64,000 nucleotides of DNA from Euwallacea fornicatus (taxonomy: Eukaryota > Arthropoda > Insecta > Coleoptera > Curculionidae). How positions within the stretch are numbered: position 1 is the first letter of the stretch; the number at the start of each line of letters is the position of its first letter. The DNA lies in assembly GCF_040115645.1 (NCBI RefSeq), contig NC_089573.1, positions 496,001 through 560,000 on the forward strand. The letters are read 5' to 3'. The notes under the pieces are model-generated. The model ran no database searches and had not been told where the DNA came from. It saw only the letters and a list, made by a program, of their open reading frames with translations. The position numbers and the translations under genes were made by a program. Positions 24,701 through 36,700 of this stretch are shown piece after piece.

Positions 24701-27700
24701 AAAAAAATATTAAAGAGGCAAAATAAGAAAAGAGAGAAAAGACACAAAAAAGAAGGAAAAAAATATTAAAGAGGCAAAATAAGAAAAGAGAGAAAAGACA
24801 CAAAAAAGAAGGAAAAAAAATATTAAAGAAGCAAAATAAGAAAAAAAAAGAAAAGACACAAAAAAGAAGGAAAAAAATATTAAAGAGGCAAAATAAGAAA
24901 AGAGAGAAAAGACACAAAAAAGAAGGAAAAAAATATTAAAGAGGCAAAATAAGAAAAGAGAGAAAAGACACAAAAAAGAAGGAAAAAAATATTAAAGAGG
25001 CAAAATAAGAAAAGAGAGAAAAGACACAAAAAAGAAGGAAAAAAAATTATAAGAAGCAAAATAAGAAAAAAGAGAAAAGACACAAAAAAGAAGGAAAAAA
25101 ATATTAAAGAAGCAAAATAAGAAAAGAGAGAAAAGACACAAAAAAGAAGGAAAAAAATATTAAAGAGGCAAAATAAGAAAAGAGAGAAAAGACACAAAAA
25201 AGAAGGAAAAAAATATTAAAGAGGCAAAATAAGAAAAGAGAGAAAAGACACAAAAAAGAAGGAAAAAAATATTAAAGAGGCAAAATAAGAAAAGAGAGAA
25301 AAGACACAAAAAAGAAGGAAAAAAAATATTAAAGAAGCAAAATAAGAAAAAAAAAGAAAAGACACAAAAAAGAAGGAAAAAAATATTAAAGAGGCAAAAT
25401 AAGAAAAGAGAGAAAAGACACAAAAAAGAAGGAAAAAAATATTAAAGAGGCAAAATAAGAAAAGAGAGAAAAGACACAAAAAAGAAGGAAAAAAAATTAT
25501 AAGAAGCAAAATAAGAAAAAAGAGAAAAGACACAAAAAAGAAGGAAAAAAAATATTAAAGAAGCAAAATAAGAAAAGAGAGAAAAGACACAAAAAAGAAG
25601 GAAAAAAATATTAAAGAGGCAAAATAAGAAAAGAGAGAAAAGACACAAAAAAGAAGGAAAAAAAATTATAAGAAGCAAAATAACAAAAGAGAGAAAAGAC
25701 ACAAAAAAGAAGGAAAAAAATATTAGGTTCGCAATGACCAGCCGGTATATTTAGATGTATAACATACATACTTATCTCTGAATAATGGAAGAGAAAAAAC
25801 AACGTAATTTATGATATTGTTGCGTGCATAAAGTTTTAAAAAATCACAATGTGACCGTAATGAAGATGAAAGGAAATTAAAGAGTCGAGTTAAATGAAAT
25901 TGGAAGAAAAAGTGATGTGGAGAATTGATGCAACCGGTCATTTCGACCAGTTGGTACTTCTAATTTTAAATCTTTCATCGTCCTTCTCAATATTTTCCTG
26001 TAACATGTGGCCAACACGGCCTGACTATTTTAAGGCACGAACATGTGTTCCACAAAAAGGCACGCACAAAACAGCGGCTGTACAAATATGGCAATTTTAT
26101 CTATAACACGCACCGTAACAGATAGCACGTGTAAAGAATGTCTAAATCCGTAAAATCGTATATCCCCACACACCCTCAAGCACTTTGGAATATATCAACC
26201 ATTTACCAGACAAACATCGATGAATTTTTGAACGGTAAAATATGGCCCAATATAAGCTTGTTTGAAAGATTTAATGTCTATTGGAAAAAGTTTAGCCTCA
26301 TTTTCTCCGGAAGTTGCCTAAATCATTTTAGCCAAATGAAAGAAGTTTAAAAATTATTTCAACCAGATGTTTGATATCAATGGAAATTCAGCAGCTTGAA
26401 GAAATCGATCGCGAAAGCAAGGCTTAATGCATTTAAAGGAAAAAGGACATTACTTTTTCGAGACTCACTAATGAACGTGATTGTTGTGCTCGAAAAGAGC
26501 AATCAGCAAAGTTTTTTAAGTGGAAAAATGCCCGTAAAATATTTCTATTTTTGCAGTTGCGCCATATTTCCTTGTACTCGAAATAAACCTTTGAGACACC
26601 CTGTAAGAGTAACAGGAAGGAACGTAACTCCGAGGAAGATTAACGATTATCCCGTAACTAAACTAGGAACGCTCTTATGTAAACTGAGGCATAGAATTAA
26701 AAAGTTAATTGCATTGTCCTAAAGTACATTTCAAGTAAAATTCTCCCTAGAGATAATAATTTATCTCCAATGGCGGCTCGTATACCAGCATTTGAGCAAA
26801 GAGAAGTTGTTTGATTAATTTCCCAAAAGAATTTATTGGAGTGAAATTCAAATAACTCTAGATTAAATTTTGATGCTACTTTTGAAATTTAATTTCCAAG
26901 GAAACGGCTGAAAGGGCACCAGCAAATGCAACTTTAATAAATTTGTATGAAATCTCTTTCGATTTCCAGGACTACATCTATTTATCTATTAATGAATGCT
27001 CTCTCATATCAATCGTTTCTAGAATAGACCCAATTAAATGCCATACAAAGTACACAGATAAGAAATTACCTGAATACATTATAATACATACTATATAATG
27101 TGTACATGTAGAACTAAACTTTCTTATCTTCCAGCTCCTGGTTAACTTTGCGTAAACACTCGTGGCAAAATATAGAATAATGTTTACTTTCCCAGATGAT
27201 GGTAGAAGTTGTCTTTAAACAAACCTTAATTAACATTTCTGCAACAATGTCTTACATCACCTTAACATCACCGTAAATTTAGCTTATGCCGCAACGTAAC
27301 CCATAAAAGTGGAAAGCATTAAATTTTTATTCCGGATTTATAGTAACTCAGCCTCTTAAGCCTTATGAACCATTAACCCTGTTTATCGCTTTCCAGATTT
27401 TTGCTAAAAGTCTGAATTTTCTTTTTAGTCAGTTAGCACAGGTTTGACTGTCGGTAATTTGCCCTGGATCTTTCAGATTTGGTGGGAAGTCCGGTTAAAT
27501 TCGACAAGAGCGGGGACGGGTTAGCTCGGTATGATATCTTGAACTATCAGAGGTTTCCCAATTCATCTGGATATCATTACAAGGTACGTATGTAACTTAC
27601 AAACCTAAAGCTTTTGGCCCTTTAATGAGGTATCGATATGAAAAATTTCCTGAATTTTTGCCAAATTTTCACCACTGGAGCTGAGAATATTTTGAAGTAC

Positions 27701-30700
27701 AATTACTTCATTCGCATTTACGTAAATTGAAAAGTCTCCGAAGCTTGTAGAGCTTTTAGAGCTTCTGAGCTGTAAAATGGTATAATCAGGTTTAGACGCG
27801 ACATAAACTTGAAAGCGATCCAGATAATTAAACCGAGCATTGACCGTTATAGTTGAAAATATTCTGAGGAGTAATTAGTGTATTTGCACGACTCAGAATG
27901 CTTGTTTTTAGCTCAGAAATCGAAGGTGTTTTATTCTGAGCGTAACTCTAGAGAATTTAATGGGGCCGAAGCAGTTAACTTTCAATAGCAATTCAGTTGA
28001 TTAAATTGGGTTTTCACCACTTGAGCAGAGAGCAGATTCCTTGTTTGTACCTAGGAAATCGAATGAACCTAATTGAGGCTTCCCTACTTCAAAATATTCT
28101 GAGGTGTCCCTATCTGCTTATACTCATTTCTCAGAATACGTGTTTTAGTCTATAAATTGAAGGTATTTTCACCTGAATGCTATGATTTAACACATACCTT
28201 ATGAGCTTCGCAATCGAGTCAAAATATAAGAGAGATTTACAGCATAAAGTAGGCACCAAATTTTTTTTTACAAGTGATAATTCACAAAATGGCAAAAGGC
28301 TGATAATTTATAATGATTACATGAAAATTGCACCGGAAAATTGAAGTAATATCGCTGGTTTTAGATCTCCTTAGTACTACATTTCAAAAGCTCCAAGACC
28401 TCAAATGAAATATCTGAGCTCATTATAGAATCCAAGTCGATTAAATTGACAAACAGCATCTCAGTAATTTAATAATTCCGTTCAAAACCTCCTACCTTCG
28501 AGCCCCAATGTTTTTTGATAAAAAAAAATATTAATAATAAATTAATCGCCTCGTTAAGTCGACGAGCCTGCACGAATGGAGTTCCGTTAGGTAATTGTCC
28601 TAATTTCTGAACTACTCAAAATGCATTATTGTTGAAAGTTGTGAAAGTTACAAAAACTAAATGAAACATTAAGTATGGAAGAGGTAATATCACGCACGAG
28701 CGGAAAGTTTGCAGGCCGAGTCGAGGGCGAGGTCTACGCGTTCGAGAGACTGCAGGAAATTAATGACTATTCTTAAACGAGTTTTAAACTATGCTTTCTC
28801 TAACACAGTCTATTTTATTAATTACGTTATGAATTGAAGTTAGTTTAATTACGAGTTGAACGGTATAATTTAAAAACACTGCAACGGAACCGTCATTGAT
28901 GTTTGCCGAATCGCCTATGTCGCCGTATGACCTACATCCTAACTAGGGCGAGAATGAATTAATTCTACAATTAATATCACGTGCGGAGGGATACGTGCGG
29001 ATGACAATTTCTCACATAGTATTATTAGATAAATCAGTTTTTTTTCCTTGTAAGCTAAATTTCGATTTGCAGCCATCGATTTTCTAAGATGTGGAATTCA
29101 TGTACGATTCGAATTAGCAGAAAAGAGCAAAAATCTTTTCAATTTTGAGCAAATTGCTTTTCCAGATTAAGCCGTATTATTGGTACACCCTAATTAAATT
29201 GAATTTCCCCCGAGCATGCTTCAATTTTGGCCATGTTTGATTACCTTAGACGGTATCTGTGCTAATTAGGACTGACATATATTCAGAATTGAACTTAAAT
29301 TTCCCCTTTTCCGATGCATCCCATTTCGATAATTTCGTATTCTCTAAGTAGCTGTAAAAAGGTGCCTTCCAACGGGGAAAAGTTACCCCTGGGCTTGTGC
29401 TTTAAACCCTTTCCGCCCCAAAATTATAACTATTAGTGTTCGGAGCAAATTTGTAGATCAAGAGCTTTAGTCCTAAGTCAATACGTGCGGTTTATTGTGA
29501 CAAGCAAAGTTCTGGCAGAGAGTTTCTAACAGTTTATTGGCTCAGCGTCTTAAAAATTTATAGACAAACAGCCTTAATGATCACTAAGATTGTTTCCACT
29601 CCCCTTGGATTCCTCTTCGAAAAGATCGGAGATTTAATATCCTAAAACACCATCTGATAAACGCACTTTCTATTTGCTCTTCTCATCATATTCGATGACT
29701 TTACCGGAAGAGTCAAAAGTCAATTTGAAGGTGGAATTGAATTTCGCCTCCCATCTCTCGTCGTCTTGGGGCCTTCGACCTATCAGCCACATTGCGCCTA
29801 ACGAACCGATCATATTGGAAATCCACATGAATAGTTTTATGTATGATTTTCTACTTTAATTGAGGATCAATTATTTATCCTTTCTTTTCCTTCTCTTTCA
29901 GGTTGTAGGAAAGTGGTTCAGTTCGCTACAGCTACAGCACGAATCACTCATATTTGATCACAACGTTCCCGACACCCCGATGTCAGTTTGCTCTCTACCG
30001 TGCGATGTTGGAATGATCAAGAAACAACAGGTAAACCGCTAGATATTAACCTATGGGGATTTCAGGATTTTCCACCGTTTAATTTTTCGAAATGCACGGA
30101 TTAAAAACGAAATCGTCTCTTTCTGTTCTAGAAAAATAAGTGTCACAACTGGGCTCCGTACCATAACCATCCTTCGAAATGGAAAAAAATTACGAATATT
30201 GCAAATCAGTAATCGTCAGGTATTGTAAAATCGAAATGCGCGGATTTAAAACATTTTTTCCGTCGATTGACTGCCACAAAGTCGTTCGCACGTGAACAAA
30301 ATCGTTCGTTAATGATCCTCATTAATGCACGAATATCCGTTAACGCACCATTTTGAGCGCGTTGCGAATGGATTGATGCAACTTAGACTGCTTGCGTCTG
30401 ACCCATCACAGCAGCTACAGTCGACACGTGATAGATGTCAATCATGTGCGATCCCTCCAATCTTTCGCATAGGGATATTTAAGTTCGAACTGAAGTACGA
30501 ATCCGCTCGGAGGAACCAGTGCTCAGTGAAGGACTTTAAAAATTAGAGAAGAAATGCGTGCCTATACGCTGCAGGCGACGGAATAATGTTATAAATATCG
30601 CGTATATTGATAAACGATTAATATCTCGGTCATTAATCGTCGTCATTAATGACCTCGGTCATTAAACAACTATTACAATAAAATATCCCTCAATCATCTT

Positions 30701-33700
30701 TGTAGCGCGAGATTTTGCCAGGGAGAGCTCGTAAGGGACGACACACTTATGACATAAAAGGCTTTCCCTTTGGGCAATATTTATGGGGTATTTCGGTGAT
30801 TTTTCAACAAGCTGACGTATTTCGAAATTCATTGTAAAAAGCCCTGGAATAAACACCCTATATAAAAAAAACATAGCTTAGTTTTTTGCTTATCATTATA
30901 TGCTCATTTAATAAAGGCGAACTTAAAATTTGGTTTATACAGGGTGTCCCGAAATTAAAGCACCATATTTAAACAACGTAAATTAGGTCAAAAAATAACA
31001 CCAAAACTTTAAATAAAACAATGTCGGAAAATGCTTCCTTAATGAGGTATGCCTCTTTAAAGACGTAACTCTGATGATGGTAATTTTGAAATATTTCCAA
31101 AACGGTGCAAGATAACTTTATGAAATTTGGTACGATTTTATACCTTATAAGCCTCAATTGACTGATGTGGCTGAATGGAAATTATTTCGTCAGAGGCGTG
31201 CTGCACGGGTAGTGTCGGGGTTAAAAAATGCTAGATTTTTTTTATGTGCCCCATTTTTTAGTTGCTGATGCAAAATTATGAAACCATATACGCTTCCAGA
31301 AAAAAAAGACACTCTTGGTTCACGATGCTAGGACGCTTCGTTTTCGAATAAAATGAATTTAAACATTACAATGCATGACAAATACAAATGATGCTTAAAG
31401 CGATATTTTATTAAACACATCAAAACGATTAAACAATAATAAAAAACGAACAAGAAATTTAAATGACGCACTTTCAAAGTAAGTTTTCAAATAAGTTTCC
31501 GTTTTGTTGGATACACAGTCTAGATCGTTTTTTTATGCTCTGGGAGGCACGGGAAATTTGAAACGTATTTTCTTTTATTTGATTAGCAGCTAAGTTGATT
31601 CTATCCAACAGTTCTTCCCTCGTGTTTATTTCTGTGGCATAGATTATGCTACACATAAAGCCCCAAAAAAAATAATCCAGGGGATTAAGGTCAGGTGATC
31701 GAGGGGGCCAGGTTATTGGACTACCTCTTCCTATCCACCTGCCTGGAAACTTTTCATCAAGCCAATTTTTCACGTTATTTCCAAAGTGAGCTGGTGCCCC
31801 ATCTTGTTGATAATACATTTGCAATCGGGTATGCAATGGTATATCTTCTAATAGGCCTGCCAGCTCATTTTGAAGAAAATGTAAATAGTGTTGTGCTGTT
31901 AACCGGTTTGGAAATACAACTGGTCCTATTAATCTATTTCCTATGATACCTGCCCAAATGTTGACAGAAAACCTATGCTGAAAATGTGTTCTCCTTACGA
32001 CTTTTGGATTTTCATACTCCCAATAATGTGTGTTATGGATGTTAAATGCTTTGTCTCTCGTAAAACTAGCCTCATCAGACCACAAGATATTATGTAAAAC
32101 ATTTTGGTGATTCAAAACCCACTGGCAAAAATTCATCCTAACTGTAAAATCTTCCTCTCGTAAGTCTTGAACCCTTTTATAGTGAAAGGGATGCAATCCC
32201 TGCATCCGAGTCATTCTTCCTATCTAAAAATTAATATTCGAAATAACTGTTTATCTGTTGTTATTTTAACGACTGTATTTACGATCGATTTTGGTATGTT
32301 TGTAATGTTTTCAAGCGTTCTTAGAGAAATTTGAGGATTTTCTTCTATTCGATTAAGCACATCCTCGAAATCGTAATCTACTGTAGGTCTTCCTTGGCCT
32401 CGAGAACGTTGAAAAGAACCACATTCGATTAAATTTCTATGTACTCGACTAAAAACAGATCGAAAAGGTATTCTTCTTCTCGGGTACCTCCTTCTGTACT
32501 CTTCTACGGCGGCTCGCGAATTACCATTACAGAACCCATAAATAAAATGAATATCGGCAAGCTCCCTACTTGAAAATTTCTCCATTTTTCACTAACAGCT
32601 TAATAATGACACAAAGAAACTCCCCAACAGAATAAATATAAACATCAAATTGACAGTCAACATTGTTTAATATTTCGTAGCTTACTATTAAGTTTTCACA
32701 GAAAGTAAATCATTTGTATTTGTCATGCATTGTAATGTTTAAATTCATTTTATTCGAAAACGAAGCGTCCTAGCATCGTGAACCAAGAGTGTCTTTTTTT
32801 TCTGGAAGCGTATATGGTTTCATAATTTTGCATCAGCAACTAAAAAATGGGGCACATAAAAAAAATCTAGCATTTTTTAACCCCGACACTACCCGTGCAG
32901 CACGCCTCTGACGAAATAATTTCCATTCAGCCACATCAGTCAATTGAGGCTTATAAGGTATAAAATCGTACCAAATTTCATAAAGTTATCTTGCACCGTT
33001 TTGGAAATATTTCAAAATTACCATCATCAGAGTTACGTCTTTAAAGAGGCATACCTCATTAAGGAAGCATTTTCCGACATTGTTTTATTTAAAGTTTTGG
33101 TGTTATTTTTTGACCTAATTTACGTTGTTTAAATATGGTGCTTTAATTTCGGGACACCCTGTATAAGAAAATCCCGAGTTTAGTTTGTCCGTGTTTAGAA
33201 ATTCAGATGGGCTACTTGCTATTCGCATATTTATGCGATACCTCGTTTAAGATTAGTTTAAGCTTTGAACGCGGCCAATCACGTTTAGGGTTTTATTAGA
33301 ATTATTGAGGCTCTACGAAAAAGCTCCCTTTAAGCTCGCATGAAGTCGCAAGAAAAAAACCTTACATTAATTTCTTCTCTTAACTGCCATAATTCAAGGG
33401 TTTATGACGCTCATTTAGCGGAACTTCTGAGGTGCTTTGTTAAGTCTTTTGAAAGTTTATATTGCATTGCTTAAGGTTAAACAGCGAGGTTGTTCTACCT
33501 TTGGAACGATATGTTGAAGAACTTTATAAATTAGACCTGCAAAGTCGAGGAATTGTGCAACGCTTTTTTCCTTTTCTGCACGTCAAGTATCCGATTGGTC
33601 GTTAGCTCTGCGCCCTTCGTGGTACATATCTCTCAGGTTTTAAACGAATGATATTTCACGTGTTATTAAATCGAGAACCAAAGTTGAACAAACGGAAATG

Positions 33701-36700
33701 GTATTTATTTGAGTGCACGTAGAAGCTCAAGACTCATACAACAGACGTTTGAGGAGAATTCAGTATCGCCCTTTAATTTCGAATTATATTTTACACCAAA
33801 TAAAACATCTTTCTCCAAAGAAAAAGTCAGGGTAATTTATATTCCTGCGGTCATCCTAGTCACCTTCAGAAGTCGCTGAAGGAATATTCGAGCGATATAT
33901 CTGAGAATTTTCTCCTCCATTTGAATTTTATAGTTTATGTGCTCCGGTTGCAGCATTGCGTGGAGAATATGAATCATTGATGCAAAAATGAAGTTTTAAT
34001 ATTTCTACGTGGAATGCCAGCGGTTCAATCAATGACGCTGACTGAGGCTGTTACACCTCAAAGACGAGATAACCTTCAAGGGAAGTTAACATCGAGACCT
34101 GAAGAGAATTCTTGGACGGTAGTGGAACGAACATGTAGGAAAAACCAAAAAAAGATTTCTACAGTGCGACGTTGCCAGTTATATAAAAAAAGTAATAGCA
34201 ACTCCGATATATTAAATAGGGCATCTTATATGTTCGTTTTCAGGTTCCCTACTTTGATTTGATCATTCTTAATTAATTATTAATTCGATGCATGTCTCTA
34301 GCGGTTTTCAAAATATTAATTTTTTTCATCGAAATAAAATATCTCGTACAACGCGATTTGATTCACAAAAAAAATTGAACATTCGGAAGGTGTGCCAGGA
34401 TAGTCTGCCTTGCACGGGGTGGCCCAAAATTAATGCTTTTACGGTTAAAGGCCAAAGCGCGTTCTCAACAAAACACCTTGTAAATTAGGAAGAACGCTGT
34501 GCGGTAATTAAATTTTCTTTTAAAACGGCGTATCATGCTCCTACGCCTAAACCATCACATTTGATCAGTAAACAATGTTTTGTGTATTGCCTCTGAGCAT
34601 TGGATTATAATTACGGCTCTGCCCGACGTGGCTCTGGAATGCCACTATAGTCGAAAACTATGAAATTGCTCAAACAATTTGACAGGTAGAGCGGTTGTGA
34701 ATGTCCATTTGCGCGTTTAAACGGACACAAATAATGCTATTAATTATGGAAAAAGTTCGCATCGTCCTAAATGTCGAATTGTAACTAAAACTTACACAAA
34801 GGACGTGACAACGCGATTAACCTTTACATTAAAAGCTCAAAATGACCGCCATTGGATCCCAAGCACTTCAAAAAGCGCACATTTATAGACTGATTTGCAA
34901 CTCCCTCGAATTTCGTTGCCTCAAGCTTGCGAATGCAGATGGTCACACAATGGCGCAATTCCTTTCGAACGTTTATTGATGCGATATAAGCTTGTTCTTT
35001 TATATTACCTCAAAAACTAAAATCAAGCGGATTAAAACTGGAAAATCTGGCAGCCCAATTTCATGGGCCCAAAACGCCTGAAGCAAAGGCAATTGAACAC
35101 TCCCAAGCGGTTCCTTGATACCTTTTAGCTGCAATGAGACGATGCGCCGTTCAGATGGGATCGGCAATTGCGACATTTTTCTAGTGTTAGACTTTCTAAA
35201 AAAATTTCCAATTTCTACCCGCTGAATTTAACGGCTAAGCAAAAATACTCAAAGGAATATATAACCTAAAAATCAAATAATATACAGGGGATCCCGTTCA
35301 TTATGTTGGAGTTACTACCGCTATTTCGTGTCAAAGTCGCACTGCAGGAAATTTTTTTGATTGGTCGAATAAGAACATGAACCCGGTTTCCCGAAATGTC
35401 CAATCCACCATGGATCATGAATCACCCCGTACACTTTGCAACTCAGTAGAGCCGAAAAATTCTCCTAACGCACATTTGGCGTGTTAATGTGCTACCATGC
35501 GAAAATCGCAAGGCATGGGTTCGAACAGCACGGCGTCCCATATAAGTGTCCAAAAACTTTAACTTCCCGAAAGGGCTTCAGGGACGACTCATCGAAAACT
35601 TTTGGACTTTACCGAGTTGCAGAAAGCCCAGCTGCACCTTGGAATCTACCCGAAGATTTATTAAATTGAAGTTACCTCACTCCAAAGTCTCACATACCGT
35701 GCGGCTCTAAATTCCAAAAACTTTTTAACAATTTTTTTTTAATTGAAACTTAGTCGAGCGATATCTCAAATTAAAAATTTTCCAAAATTACGTTGTTCGG
35801 TGTAATGCGATTCGAAATTTATTGATGCGTTTTTGAGAAAAAAGCTATAAATTTCATAAAATACGCAATAAAAACTCAGTTAAATGGCGTGTAACCAATA
35901 AAAAAACTTGTTTGTTGATGGGAAATTGCCTTATTTTGGATTTTGTGCTCAGAGCCTTTCGTTTGAAAGGGAAAACAAAAAATAATAAAATAATAAATAA
36001 ACATAGCCACACTAAGAACTATTTGTGAGCATAAAATGGAAAATAAATGAGTTTCCTATCAACGAAAAATGTTTTTCATCATTTACGTGCTGTTTAACTG
36101 AGTTTGTAATGCATGTTTTTATGAAATTTATAGCTGTTTTCTTCAAAAACTAAACAATAGATTTTGATTCGAATTACACTATTAAAGGTAGTTTTGGGAG
36201 ACCTTTGATTTTGGACCTGCATGGTAGAAGGCAAGTTGGAATTAAACTGAGAGCCATCGAAGGCGACGGCCCTTCATCAATCATTCATCTCAGACTTATG
36301 AATTTGTCTTCATATGGGATTAAGAGTAGTCTGATCGATTTTGAAATTTTCCAAAATATGTAGTCAGTTAGAGATCTGAAAAGTTTTACTAAATACATAA
36401 TTAATCAACTAGACCGAAAAACGCAAATTTTTCGGATCTGAACGATTAACCACACACGACATTTTACATTCCCATTGCCACAGGTTTGTTCTGATTCCAC
36501 CTTTTTTCCTCTATTTACAGGGCGATACGTGTTGTTGGATTTGCGACAAATGTGAGGAATATGAATATGTGTACGACGAGTTTACTTGCAAAGACTGCGG
36601 ACACGGATATTGGCCTTATCCAGACAAAACTGCATGTTACCAATTAGAAATTAAGCATATGAGGTGGAATACTGTTTACGCCATCGTTCCGGCAACTTTC

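Larger units (their letters stand above)
22351..25969 (-). mobile_element. Collapsed piggyBac-like element enclosing a satellite
   Basis: Starts at TTAACACTAGAACCACC (22351) and ends, on the opposite strand, with TTAAAATTAGAAGTACC (ending at 25966-25969 ttaa). These are recognisable inverted piggyBac-type ends at TTAA target sites; the next blocks (ggtcaaactggccagtt and the inverse of aaccggtcatttcgacc) also pair. The transposase remnant is on the minus strand near the left end (22580-22979). Its catalytic core is missing. Between the transposase start and the right end sits the 2.3 kb array of 56-bp repeats. Without the array the element would be about 1.3 kb. Confidence 0.65.
20633..27476 (+). 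other. mGluR: mGluR intron 3 (6.8 kb)
   Basis: Over half of this intron is mobile or tandem DNA: a mariner fossil (21370-22090), then a piggyBac shell (22351-25969) enclosing a satellite array (23387-25725). The text tacagggtgctg near 22097 and its inverse-like gacaccctgtaag near 26598 could be the ends of an older element into which the piggyBac inserted. I see nothing in 20640-21350 and 26720-27470. Confidence 0.85.
30940..33161 (-). mobile_element. Complete mariner-like transposon, DD41D type, 453-bp inverted repeats
   Basis: 2222 bp flanked by TA (30938-30939 and 33162-33163), with termini CAGGGTGTCCCGAAATTAAA and its inverse. The inverted repeats extend 453 bp on each side. A transposase with uninterrupted coding potential, if one 59-nt intron is removed, lies between them on the minus strand. 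The TA target site, the CAGGGTG ends and the transposase motifs place it in the IS630-Tc1-mariner superfamily. All catalytic aspartates are present and the repeat arms look identical, so the insertion is young and possibly competent. It sits in mGluR intron 5, opposite to the host gene's direction. Confidence 0.88.
30031..36520 (+). other. mGluR: mGluR intron 5 (6.5 kb)
   Basis: GT-AG intron lying just before the exon that encodes the cysteine-rich region. It contains a palindromic MITE-like stretch (30300-30665), the complete mariner-like transposon (30940-33161) and another mariner fossil (34824-35057). The rest (33170-34800 and 35100-36500) shows no genes. Short cggggtggccc and acaggggatccc texts near 34418 and 35283 look like ends of further decayed elements. 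Confidence 0.8.

Noticed and set aside
23387..25725. Tandem array considered as a CRISPR array
   Set aside because: Units are contiguous 56-mers with no unique spacers, and the genome is eukaryotic.
23377..25802. Many minus-strand open frames rich in phenylalanine, leucine and serine (63-125 codons)
   Set aside because: They are translations of the 56-bp satellite's pyrimidine strand. They overlap in several frames and repeat with the array, so there is no gene.
30969..31157. 62-codon open frame identical to one at 32944-33132
   Set aside because: It arises because both lie in the two arms of the same inverted repeat. No start context or motif supports a gene.
32224..32270. A 47-nt transposase intron starting at GTTAAA
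   Set aside because: It keeps the frame but adds extra residues to the second helix-turn-helix. The GTAAAT donor 12 nt upstream gives the family's exact spacing.
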